In this document: positions 1-8,131 of the stretch, one piece after another
How positions within the stretch are numbered: the stretch's first letter is position 1
Layout of the letters: each line of letters starts with the position of its first letter
NCBI GenBank assembly: GCA_946415645.1
Contig: CAMKTJ010000001.1
Span: forward strand, 1 to 64,000
Direction: 5' to 3'
Length of the DNA stretch: 64,000 bases
From: an uncultured Prevotellaceae bacterium
Lineage (GTDB): Bacteria; Bacteroidota; Bacteroidia; Bacteroidales; Bacteroidaceae
Made by a program: the position numbers and the translations under genes
The notes under the pieces: generated by a model
Seen by the model: the letters and a program-made list of their open reading frames with translations, nothing else
Told to the model about the DNA's origin: nothing
Databases searched by the model: none

Positions 1-2
1 AC

Positions 3-1400
3 GGCCTGATGCACATAGGCAGAACTAAACTGCCAGGAGGAAGATGCGCAGAGCCCCCTAGCCTGCACCTGACAGAGAGTATTACACGCCATGGAATAAC
101 GGCTGGCAGAATGAAGACAGGAACCCCGGTGCGAATAAACGGAACATCTGTACACTTCGACGAGATGACGGTTCAGCCAGGGGATACCGACTTCCACAAA
201 TTTTCCTATATGGGAGAACCAAGGAACCTTCCACAACTGCCTTGCTGGATTACCTATACCAACAAGCAGGTACACGAGAGGTTGATGGCTTCCATAGCCG
301 ATTCGCCACTTTTTAATGGACAGATCCAGAGTATAGGGCCCCGTTATTGCCCCAGCATAGAGACAAAACTGGTTACATTTGCAGATAAAGATGAACATCA
401 GCTTTTCCTGGAGCCTGAAGGAACCAATACCAACGAGTATTATCTGAACGGCTTCAGTAGCAGTCTTCCTATAGACGCTCAGTTGGAGGCATTAAGGATG
501 ATACCTGCCTTCAGGGATCTGGAAGTGTATCGCCCTGGCTATGCCATAGAATACAACTACTTTGACCCAACACAATTAAAGCACTCTTTGGAGAGCAAGT
601 TGGTGGACGGTCTGTTTATGGCAGGACAAGTGAACGGAACCACCGGATATGAAGAAGCTGCCGGACAAGGCATTGTAGCAGGCATAAATGCAGCCAAAAA
701 GTGCGGTGGAAGCGAGCCTTTTACTATGAAGAGAGACCAGTCTTACATAGGCGTTCTGATAGACGATTTGGTAACAAAGGGTGTAGACGAGCCTTACCGC
801 ATGTTCACCAGTCGTGCTGAATACAGAATTCTTCTTAGACAAGATGATGCAGATGCACGTCTAACGGAATTAAGCCACAACCTGGGTCTTGCCTCAACAG
901 AAAGATGCAATCATTGGTTGAAGAAGAAAGCTGCAATAGAAGAATTGGAAAACTTCTGCCAGAACTACAGCGTGAAGGCTGCTTATATAAACGAAGGATT
1001 AAAAGCCTTAGGAAGTACAGAGCTGCAACGTGGCTGTAAACTGATTGATTTGATAGCACGGCCAGGACTTACATTAGATAACCTGTCAAATCTGATTCCT
1101 GCGCTGAAGGAAAAGATTGAATCCATTTCTGACAGAAAGGAAGAAATTGTAGAAGCTGCAGAAATCAAGATGAAGTATAGCGGCTACATTACAAGAGAAA
1201 GAGAATTGGCAGACAAAATGATAAGACTGGAAAATATCAAGATAAAAGGCAAATTCGACTACAACTCTCTGCAGTCTCTTTCAACAGAAGCACGTCAGAA
1301 ACTCACGCGTATAGATCCTGAAACTATGGCACAAGCCAGCCGTATTCCAGGCGTCAGTCCCAGCGATATAAATGTACTGCTGGTACTCATGAGAAGGTAA
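3..1400 (+). CDS. mnmG: tRNA uridine-5-carboxymethylaminomethyl modification enzyme MnmG (GidA), 5' truncated by window edge
   Basis: ORF open to the window start; GLMHIGRTKLPGGRCAEP, GQVNGTTGYEEAAGQG and MFTSRAEYRILLRQDDAD are MnmG signatures. Confidence 0.97.
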   Translation, partial: GLMHIGRTKLPGGRCAEPPSLHLTESITRHGITAGRMKTGTPVRINGTSVHFDEMTVQPGDTDFHKFSYMGEPRNLPQLPCWITYTNKQVHERLMASIADSPLFNGQIQSIGPRYCPSIETKLVTFADKDEHQLFLEPEGTNTNEYYLNGFSSSLPIDAQLEALRMIPAFRDLEVYRPGYAIEYNYFDPTQLKHSLESKLVDGLFMAGQVNGTTGYEEAAGQGIVAGINAAKKCGGSEPFTMKRDQSYIGVLIDDLVTKGVDEPYRMFTSRAEYRILLRQDDADARLTELSHNLGLASTERCNHWLKKKAAIEELENFCQNYSVKAAYINEGLKALGSTELQRGCKLIDLIARPGLTLDNLSNLIPALKEKIESISDRKEEIVEAAEIKMKYSGYITRERELADKMIRLENIKIKGKFDYNSLQSLSTEARQKLTRIDPETMAQASRIPGVSPSDINVLLVLMRR

Positions 1401-1493
1401 AGGAACACTTTAACATAAGTGCAAGTTTCACGTGAAACAAAATTATGCTACACGCCTGAAAATCAACAGATAACACAATTGAAATAAAAGCAT

Positions 1494-2024
1494 ATGAACA
1501 ATCCAAAATTACTTGAAAACCTAAGGGTGATACCCAATTTTCCCAAGGAGGGAATTATGTTTCAGGACATCAGCACACTCTTTGATAAAGCCGAATGCCT
1601 GAAGATAATGTGCGACGAAACTGTAGACCTATACAAGGATAAAGGAATCACAAAAATCGTTGGAATAGAGAGTCGTGGGTTCCTTCTGGCAAGTGCTGTT
1701 GCAAAAGAACTGAATGCTGGCGTTGTTATGTGCAGAAAACCTGGCAAATTACCTGGTGAAACTGTACAAATGACCTACGAAAAGGAATATGGAACAGATA
1801 CTGTATGCATCCATAAAGGCAGTATCTCTGAGGACGATGTAGTATTGTTGCATGACGATTTGTTAGCAACAGGTGGTTCGATGAAAGCGGCCTATGATCT
1901 GGTAAAGATGTTTAATCCCAAGAAAATATACATCAACTTCATTATAGAACTTACTATAGAAGGATTGCATGGACGCGATGTATTCGATAAGGATGTAGAA
2001 ATAACTACCCTATTGAAGGTATAA
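1494..2024 (+). CDS. apt: adenine phosphoribosyltransferase
   Basis: 176 aa; IPNFPKEGIMFQDISTL and the PRPP loop VVLLHDDLLATGGSM. Confidence 0.95.
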   Translation: MNNPKLLENLRVIPNFPKEGIMFQDISTLFDKAECLKIMCDETVDLYKDKGITKIVGIESRGFLLASAVAKELNAGVVMCRKPGKLPGETVQMTYEKEYGTDTVCIHKGSISEDDVVLLHDDLLATGGSMKAAYDLVKMFNPKKIYINFIIELTIEGLHGRDVFDKDVEITTLLKV

Positions 2025-2045
2025 ACCAAGAAAAGCAACAAAAGA

Positions 2046-3878
2046 ATGGCCAACTTATCGGAAAAAGAGAAGATTCAAGCCTATCTGAAGAGTATTGTGC
2101 TTAGCATGCCAGAAAAACCTGGCTGCTACCAATACTTCGATGAAAATGGCACAATCATATACGTTGGCAAAGCAAAAAAACTAAAGAGAAGAGTATATTC
2201 TTACTTTAGCAAAGAGCACGAGAATAGAAAAACAGCTATTCTTGTCAGTAAAATCAGAGATATCAAATATACCGTCGTAAATACCGAAGAAGACGCCCTT
2301 TTGTTGGAAAATAACCTGATAAAAGAGTGGAATCCCAGGTATAATATCCTCCTAAAAGACGGAAAAACCTACCCTAGCATCGTTGTAACCAATGAATTTC
2401 TGCCTCGCATCTTCCAAACCAGGAAAATCAACAAGAAATTTGGCACCTATTTTGGCCCATACAGCCACGTTCCAACGATGTATGCCCTACTGGATCTGAT
2501 TAAAAACCTGTACCCCCTAAGAAGATGCCATGAAATCATCACTCCAGAGAGCATCGAGAAGGGGAAACACAAGGAATGTCTGGAATACCATATAAAGAAC
2601 TGTAAAGCACCTTGTACGGGCCGGCAGAGCGTTGAGGAATACCTAAAGCATATTGCAGAAGCCAAGGAAATCCTGAAGGGAAATACAGCCGATTTGCAAC
2701 GCCAGATGATGGCAGAAATGAAGCAACTGGCCAGCGAACTGAGGTTTGAAGAGGCAGAAGTTATCAAAAAGAAGTACATGCTGCTGGAGAACTACAGAAG
2801 CCGTAGCGAGGTGGTAAGCAATACTCTGCACAACATAGACGTCTTCAATATAGAAAGCGACGAGAAGGTAGCCTACATCAACTTCCTGCACGTTACAAAT
2901 GGCTGTATCAACAAGGCATTTACCTTTGAATATGAGAAGAAAATGCAGGAAACCGACCAGGATCTGCTGGTTATGGGAATAGTTGAAATGAGGCAAAGGT
3001 ATGGTAGTGAAAGTAAGGAAGTTATAGTTCCGTTCCCCGTGGAACAATTCACGCAAAGCTTTAAGTTAACTGTTCCACAGAAAGGCGATAAAAAGGTGCT
3101 TTTGGACCTTAGCCGGCAAAACGTACTACAATACAAAAAAGACCGCATCAGCCAGGCCGAAAAGCTGAATCCGGAGCAGAAATCCACCCGTCTGATGAAA
3201 GAGCTACAGGATGCCTTACAGTTGCCTACCCTACCCATGCAGATAGAGTGTTTTGACAACTCTAACATCAGCGGAACAGATGCCGTTGCAGGCTGTATAG
3301 TCTTCAAGAAATGCAAGCCCAGCAAACAAGACTATCGCAAATACATTATAAAGGAGGTACAAGGCCCTGACGACTATGCCAGCATGCAGGAGGTGGTAAG
3401 ACGCAGATATAAGCGTATGATAGAGGAAGGAAGCGCCCTACCCGACCTTATTATTACGGATGGAGGAAAGGGCCAAATGGAGGTCGTAAGGAAGGTTGTA
3501 GAGGACGAATTAGGCCTGCAAATACCCATTGCCGGATTGGCTAAAGACGACAAGCACAGGACCAATGAACTGCTCTACGGATTTCCTCAGCAAGTGATAG
3601 GATTAAAGACTGACAGTCCCCTATTCCGCCTGCTGACACAGATACAGGACGAGGTACACAGATATGCTATTACCTTCCATCGCGACAAACGCAGTAAGCA
3701 TCAGATTGCCAGCGAGTTAGACACCATAGAAGGTATAGGACCAAAGACTAAGGAACTGCTCCTGAAGAAGCTTCATAGCGTGAAACGTATTAAGGAAGCA
3801 GAGAAGAGCGCTTTGGAGGAGCTTATAGGCCCATCTAAAGCACAAATCATATACAATCACTTTCATTCTATAGGCTAA
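2046..3878 (+). CDS. uvrC: excinuclease ABC subunit C
   Basis: 610 aa; N-terminal GIY-YIG (PGCYQYFDENGTIIYVGKAK), UVR region, RNase H-like ECFDNSNISGTDAVAG, C-terminal HhH. Confidence 0.97.
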   Translation: MANLSEKEKIQAYLKSIVLSMPEKPGCYQYFDENGTIIYVGKAKKLKRRVYSYFSKEHENRKTAILVSKIRDIKYTVVNTEEDALLLENNLIKEWNPRYNILLKDGKTYPSIVVTNEFLPRIFQTRKINKKFGTYFGPYSHVPTMYALLDLIKNLYPLRRCHEIITPESIEKGKHKECLEYHIKNCKAPCTGRQSVEEYLKHIAEAKEILKGNTADLQRQMMAEMKQLASELRFEEAEVIKKKYMLLENYRSRSEVVSNTLHNIDVFNIESDEKVAYINFLHVTNGCINKAFTFEYEKKMQETDQDLLVMGIVEMRQRYGSESKEVIVPFPVEQFTQSFKLTVPQKGDKKVLLDLSRQNVLQYKKDRISQAEKLNPEQKSTRLMKELQDALQLPTLPMQIECFDNSNISGTDAVAGCIVFKKCKPSKQDYRKYIIKEVQGPDDYASMQEVVRRRYKRMIEEGSALPDLIITDGGKGQMEVVRKVVEDELGLQIPIAGLAKDDKHRTNELLYGFPQQVIGLKTDSPLFRLLTQIQDEVHRYAITFHRDKRSKHQIASELDTIEGIGPKTKELLLKKLHSVKRIKEAEKSALEELIGPSKAQIIYNHFHSIG

Positions 3879-3951
3879 GATTTCAAGAGAAACAAGAGGC
3901 CTTTTCTGTTTTCTGTAATAGAAAAAGTATTTATTCAAGCACGTATTCTCT

Positions 3952-4031
3952 ATTCCAAAGTTTGGAATGGCCATTTCAGACTTTGGGATGTACATTCCAA
4001 ACTTTGGAATACACGTTTCAGACCCTGAAAT
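3952..4031. repeat. tetrad of 17-bp palindrome-like units with exact 21-bp period
   Basis: ATTCCAAAGTTTGGAAT / ATTTCAGACTTTGGGAT / ATTCCAAACTTTGGAAT / GTTTCAGACCCTGAAAT starting at 3952, 3973, 3994, 4015. Confidence 0.9.
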
Positions 4032-4147
4032 AGAAAATATCCCATAATGAAAAAAGAATTAAGACGGGCATGAAAAACATAAAAAAAGCAAAAAACAGAT
4101 AGGAATCAAATATTTATAGTACCTTTGCAATAAACAAAAAACAGAAT

Positions 4148-4600
4148 ATGAGAGTCGTCATACAAAGAGTTTCACACGCCAGCGTAACCATAGAAGGCCT
4201 GAGGAAAAGCCAGATAGGAGCAGGATTCCTTATCCTATTGGGTATAGAACAGGCTGATACACAGGAAGATATAGCGTGGCTAGTGCGCAAGATAATAGGG
4301 CTGCGTGTCTTTGACGACGAGAATGGTGTGATGAACAAGGATATCCTGGAAACAGGAGGCGACATTATTGTCGTCAGTCAGTTTACCCTGATGGCAAGTT
4401 ACAAGAAAGGGAACCGTCCCAGTTGGATCAGGGCAGCAGGTCACGAGGTGGCTATACCATTATATAATAGCTTCGTGAAACAGCTTACAGAGGCCCTTGG
4501 CAAGCCTGTTGGGACAGGCGAATTCGGTGCCGACATGAAGGTAGAACTCCTGAACGATGGCCCCGTTACAATATGTATGGACACAAAAAACAAGGAATAA
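4148..4600 (+). CDS. dtd: D-aminoacyl-tRNA deacylase
   Basis: 150 aa; MRVVIQRVSHASVTI, SQFTLMA and the C-terminal NDGPVTI motif. Confidence 0.96.
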   Translation: MRVVIQRVSHASVTIEGLRKSQIGAGFLILLGIEQADTQEDIAWLVRKIIGLRVFDDENGVMNKDILETGGDIIVVSQFTLMASYKKGNRPSWIRAAGHEVAIPLYNSFVKQLTEALGKPVGTGEFGADMKVELLNDGPVTICMDTKNKE

Positions 4601-4603
4601 AAG

Positions 4604-4855
4604 ATGAAGAAAGCAATTGACATCATTTATAATGTAGGGTTAGGCATATTTGTATTAGGGTTTGTATTAAAACGCCTTTTCAATTGGCCATATCATGAAT
4701 ATTTGTACTACATATTTGGCATAACATTAATAGCCAAATGGATATACAATATCTGTCATTGGAAGGAATTCAAAAATGAATGGAGTTACAAAAACGACTT
4801 GGTATTTATGACAATAATAACAATCCTTGTCTTCATATTTTTATTTATAAAATAA
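4604..4855 (+). CDS. small hydrophobic membrane protein of unknown function
   Basis: 83 aa, three hydrophobic segments; AT-rich; 4 nt after dtd stop and 8 nt before the next CDS. Confidence 0.6.
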   Translation: MKKAIDIIYNVGLGIFVLGFVLKRLFNWPYHEYLYYIFGITLIAKWIYNICHWKEFKNEWSYKNDLVFMTIITILVFIFLFIK

Positions 4856-4862
4856 GGTATCA

Positions 4863-5192
4863 ATGACCATTCGAGAAGCGCAAGATAAAGTAGATCAGTG
4901 GATTAAGACCTATGGCGTCAGGTATTTCAACGAGCTGACGAATATGGCCGTCCTGACAGAGGAAGTAGGAGAACTGGCCAGAATTATGGCTCGCAAATAT
5001 GGGGAACAATCCTTCAAGGAAGGCGAGAAACAAGACCCCAGCGAGGAAATAGCAGACATCCTATGGGTACTGATCTGCCTGGCCAACCAGACGGGCGTGG
5101 ACCTGACAGAAGCGCTTCAGAAAAGCTTTGAAAAGAAAACCTTACGTGATAAGGAAAGACATATAAACAACCCCAAACTGAAAGACATTTAA
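4863..5192 (+). CDS. MazG-family nucleotide pyrophosphohydrolase
   Basis: 109 aa; EEVGELARIMARKYGEQ and EEIADILWVLICLAN match the MazG EExxE...ExxD fold. Confidence 0.88.
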   Translation: MTIREAQDKVDQWIKTYGVRYFNELTNMAVLTEEVGELARIMARKYGEQSFKEGEKQDPSEEIADILWVLICLANQTGVDLTEALQKSFEKKTLRDKERHINNPKLKDI

Positions 5193-5204
5193 AAGAGAAA
5201 TATT

Positions 5205-6092
5205 ATGGAACAGAACAAGTACGAAGAGGCCCTTGCGAAGTACAATACTAAGCTGGACGATGCCGATGTAGCAAAGAAAGTTGCTCAAATCATCGAGGAA
5301 AAAGTACCTGAGAACGATACGCTGGAAGTGAAGAAATTCCTGATGGGAAGTGTTGAGCTGACCACCCTGAAGACAACAGACAGCGAGGAGAGTGTTCTGA
5401 AATTCACAGAGCGTGTGAACGACTTTGACAACACCTACCCCGACCTTCCACACGTAGCCACCATCTGTGTTTATCCCTGCTTTGCCAGCATCGTAAGTCA
5501 GAGCTTGGAGGTTGAAGGCGTTGAGGTAGCCTGCGTAAGCGGTTCCTTCCCCTCTTCTCAGGCCTGCATAGAGGTTAAGACCGTTGAGACAGCCTTAGCT
5601 GTAAGAGACGGAGCAACAGAGATAGACATCGTGATGAGCGTTGGCAAGTTCCTAAGTGGTGATTACGAGACACTTTGCGATGAAATCAGCGAATTAAAGG
5701 CCATCTGTGGCGAGAAGAAGATGAAGGTAATCCTGGAAACAGGTCTGCTGGGAAGTGCCGAGAACATCAAGAAGGCCAGCATCCTGGCCATGTACGCAGG
5801 AGCCGATTACATAAAGACCAGCACAGGCAAGGAAAAGCCGGCTGCCACACCTGAAGCTGCCTATGTAATGTGTCAGGCCATCAAGGAGTATTATGACCAG
5901 ACAGGAATCCAGATTGGTTTCAAACCAGCCGGAGGTCTGAACACGGTTCATGACGCCCTTGTTTATTATACAATAGTAAAAGAGGTGCTGGGAGAAAAAT
6001 GGCTCACCAACCAATACCTTCGTCTGGGAACAAGTCGACTGGCAAATCTGCTCTTGAGCGAAGTTGTTGGCGAAGAGGTGAAATTCTTCTGA
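5205..6092 (+). CDS. deoC: deoxyribose-phosphate aldolase
   Basis: 295 aa; ATEIDIVMSVGKFLSGDY, KVILETGLL and GADYIKTSTGK (Schiff-base Lys). Confidence 0.95.
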   Translation: MEQNKYEEALAKYNTKLDDADVAKKVAQIIEEKVPENDTLEVKKFLMGSVELTTLKTTDSEESVLKFTERVNDFDNTYPDLPHVATICVYPCFASIVSQSLEVEGVEVACVSGSFPSSQACIEVKTVETALAVRDGATEIDIVMSVGKFLSGDYETLCDEISELKAICGEKKMKVILETGLLGSAENIKKASILAMYAGADYIKTSTGKEKPAATPEAAYVMCQAIKEYYDQTGIQIGFKPAGGLNTVHDALVYYTIVKEVLGEKWLTNQYLRLGTSRLANLLLSEVVGEEVKFF

Positions 6093-6246
6093 TTTTGACA
6101 TCGTGACATTGCAAAATTCACGTGCAGATGGCAAGGAAGAAGAGAAGAATTCATTCTCGTGAGGCCTAAATCGGCTATATTCCGTTGTAGTTCAAAAGAT
6201 TGCGTGCTATAAATCCTGTATAAGAATTTATCTAATCTAGAAAGAA

Positions 6247-7071
6247 ATGAGAAAAATTGCAGTTTTACCCCTCGTTTTGGGATGCATTCTGCTATCATCA
6301 TGTGTGGTAAGCAAGAAAAAGTATGAAATTGCCGAAGCAGGAAGATGGGCTGCTCTTTATAGCAGAGACAGCCTGGCAGATCTGTTGGGTCAGAGCAGAG
6401 ACAGCTATGCCGCTCTTGACAAAAGATGCAACAGTCTGTTACGAGACACTACCCTACTGAAAGGAAGCATCAGAAACTACCAATCGCTGCTGGCCAACAA
6501 TCAGGACGAAAACAAAAAATTGATTGCCTCACTCTCTGAGCGCGAACGTACAATTGTTGAACTCCAGAACGTCATCAACGAACAGAACCAGAAAGTCAAG
6601 AATCTGCTGAATAGTGTCAAGGATGCGTTGAAAGGTTTCAGTAGCGATGAACTGACAGTCAGAGAGGAAGGCGGAAAGGTCTATGTGGCTATGAGCGACA
6701 AGCTACTCTTTGAATCAGGAAAAGCCATTGTGAACCAACAAGGCCAGGAGGCATTAGGCAAACTGGCAGAAGTGCTGAACAAGCAGACAGAGATAGAAGT
6801 GATGATTGAAGGACATACAGACAACGTACCCATCAAGACCGCTATCTATCAGGATAACTGGGACTTAAGTGTTATCCGTGCTACAAGTGTAGTAAGAATC
6901 CTGACAGAGACCTATGGCGTTAGTCCTTTGCAGATTCAGCCTTGTGGAAGAGGCGAATACAAACCTGTTGCAGACAATGAGACAGCAGAAGGAAAGTCGA
7001 AGAACCGTCGTACGGAGATAATAATGGCTCCCAAGTTGGACAAGCTCTTCAAGATGCTGGAGAACAATTAA
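6247..7071 (+). CDS. OmpA-family outer membrane lipoprotein (coiled coil plus OmpA C-terminal domain)
   Basis: Lipobox LLSSC; EVMIEGHTDNVPI and GRGEYKPVADNETAEGKSKNRRTEI. Confidence 0.92.
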   Translation: MRKIAVLPLVLGCILLSSCVVSKKKYEIAEAGRWAALYSRDSLADLLGQSRDSYAALDKRCNSLLRDTTLLKGSIRNYQSLLANNQDENKKLIASLSERERTIVELQNVINEQNQKVKNLLNSVKDALKGFSSDELTVREEGGKVYVAMSDKLLFESGKAIVNQQGQEALGKLAEVLNKQTEIEVMIEGHTDNVPIKTAIYQDNWDLSVIRATSVVRILTETYGVSPLQIQPCGRGEYKPVADNETAEGKSKNRRTEIIMAPKLDKLFKMLENN

Positions 7072-8042
7072 TACTTACGCTCAGCCACAAAGCTGACAAG
7101 TGAGTGTAGGGATTCTGCAACGGCAGGGTCCCTACATTCGTCTATAAGGCCGTCTGCCATCATACGGAACTCGTTCATAGCCCAATAAGCATATTCTATA
7201 CCACCGTTCTCTATAGTGAACGCAACCAGTTCCTCTATATCCTGCTTGGTAGCTTCTCCACGTCTGACTTTCAACGCTTTAGCAAGCATCTCCTCGTTCT
7301 TGGTCTTGTTTACTACATGAATGACAGGAAGGGTCAATTTGCCTTCCTTCATATCATTGCCGGCAGGTTTTCCTACATCCGTCTTGGCGTCATAGTCAAA
7401 GATATCGTCCTTCAATTGGAAACAAGTACCCACCAAATGACCAAAACGACGCATACGTTCAGCCCCCTCTTCAGAACCACCTGAAGCAAGAACGCCCAAC
7501 TGGGCAGCAACAGCAAACAGGCTGGATGTCTTCTTACGGATAACCATATAATAAGAGGCTTCGTCCAGCTTCTCGGCATCCAGATTGGCCAACTGCAACA
7601 GTTCGCCATCGGCTAATGTCTCGCCCAGATTGGCAACCACATCAACCACCTTTGCATCACCCGTCTGAGCAGCATGATGGAGGGCTCTGCTTAGGATAAA
7701 ATCCCCTACCAGAACGGCAATCTGATTCGTCATTAAAGCATTTACGGAAGCCTGTCCTCTGCGTCTGTCGCTCTCGTCTACCACATCATCATGCACCAAA
7801 CTGGCTGTATGCAGCAACTCCAGCGCCAAAGCCACATCATAAACCTTCTGATTCACCTTACCAAAAAGGCTGGCAGAGAGGAAGACAAGAGTTGGTCTGA
7901 CCAGCTTTCCCTTCTTCTGCAACAGGTGATCCAGGGCTTGCTGAAGCAATGCGTTATCGCTCTGAAGCGTAGCAACAAACTGCTGTTTGTATTGCTCCAA
8001 AAAGTCGGCAACAGGTTTTTGTAAGTCCTCTAATGAGTTCAT
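7068..8042 (-). CDS. polyprenyl (long-chain prenyl) diphosphate synthase
   Basis: 324 aa; first Asp-rich motif LVHDDVVDESDRRRG, second QLKDDIFDYD. Confidence 0.93.
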   Translation of the reverse strand: MNSLEDLQKPVADFLEQYKQQFVATLQSDNALLQQALDHLLQKKGKLVRPTLVFLSASLFGKVNQKVYDVALALELLHTASLVHDDVVDESDRRRGQASVNALMTNQIAVLVGDFILSRALHHAAQTGDAKVVDVVANLGETLADGELLQLANLDAEKLDEASYYMVIRKKTSSLFAVAAQLGVLASGGSEEGAERMRRFGHLVGTCFQLKDDIFDYDAKTDVGKPAGNDMKEGKLTLPVIHVVNKTKNEEMLAKALKVRRGEATKQDIEELVAFTIENGGIEYAYWAMNEFRMMADGLIDECRDPAVAESLHSLVSFVAERKY

Positions 8043-8131
8043 CTAATACACTTTTGAACTGCAAAAATACACAAAAATGATGACCATTTCACTTTTTTTC
8101 CATAATTTTACCGAATAAAATTCAATAATGT

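Noticed and set aside
1-1400. Taking mnmG (gidA) at the window edge as marking oriC, as in many bacteria
   Set aside because: No DnaA-box cluster or AT-rich intergenic region is visible next to mnmG in the window; the 33.4-33.8 kb region is far better supported, though upstream of mnmG is not visible.
3952-4031. CRISPR-like array
   Set aside because: Units are palindromic and drift in sequence, with only 4-nt gaps, so there are no repeat-spacer units of CRISPR size and no cas genes in the window. The same applies to 57876-57955 and 42563-42634.
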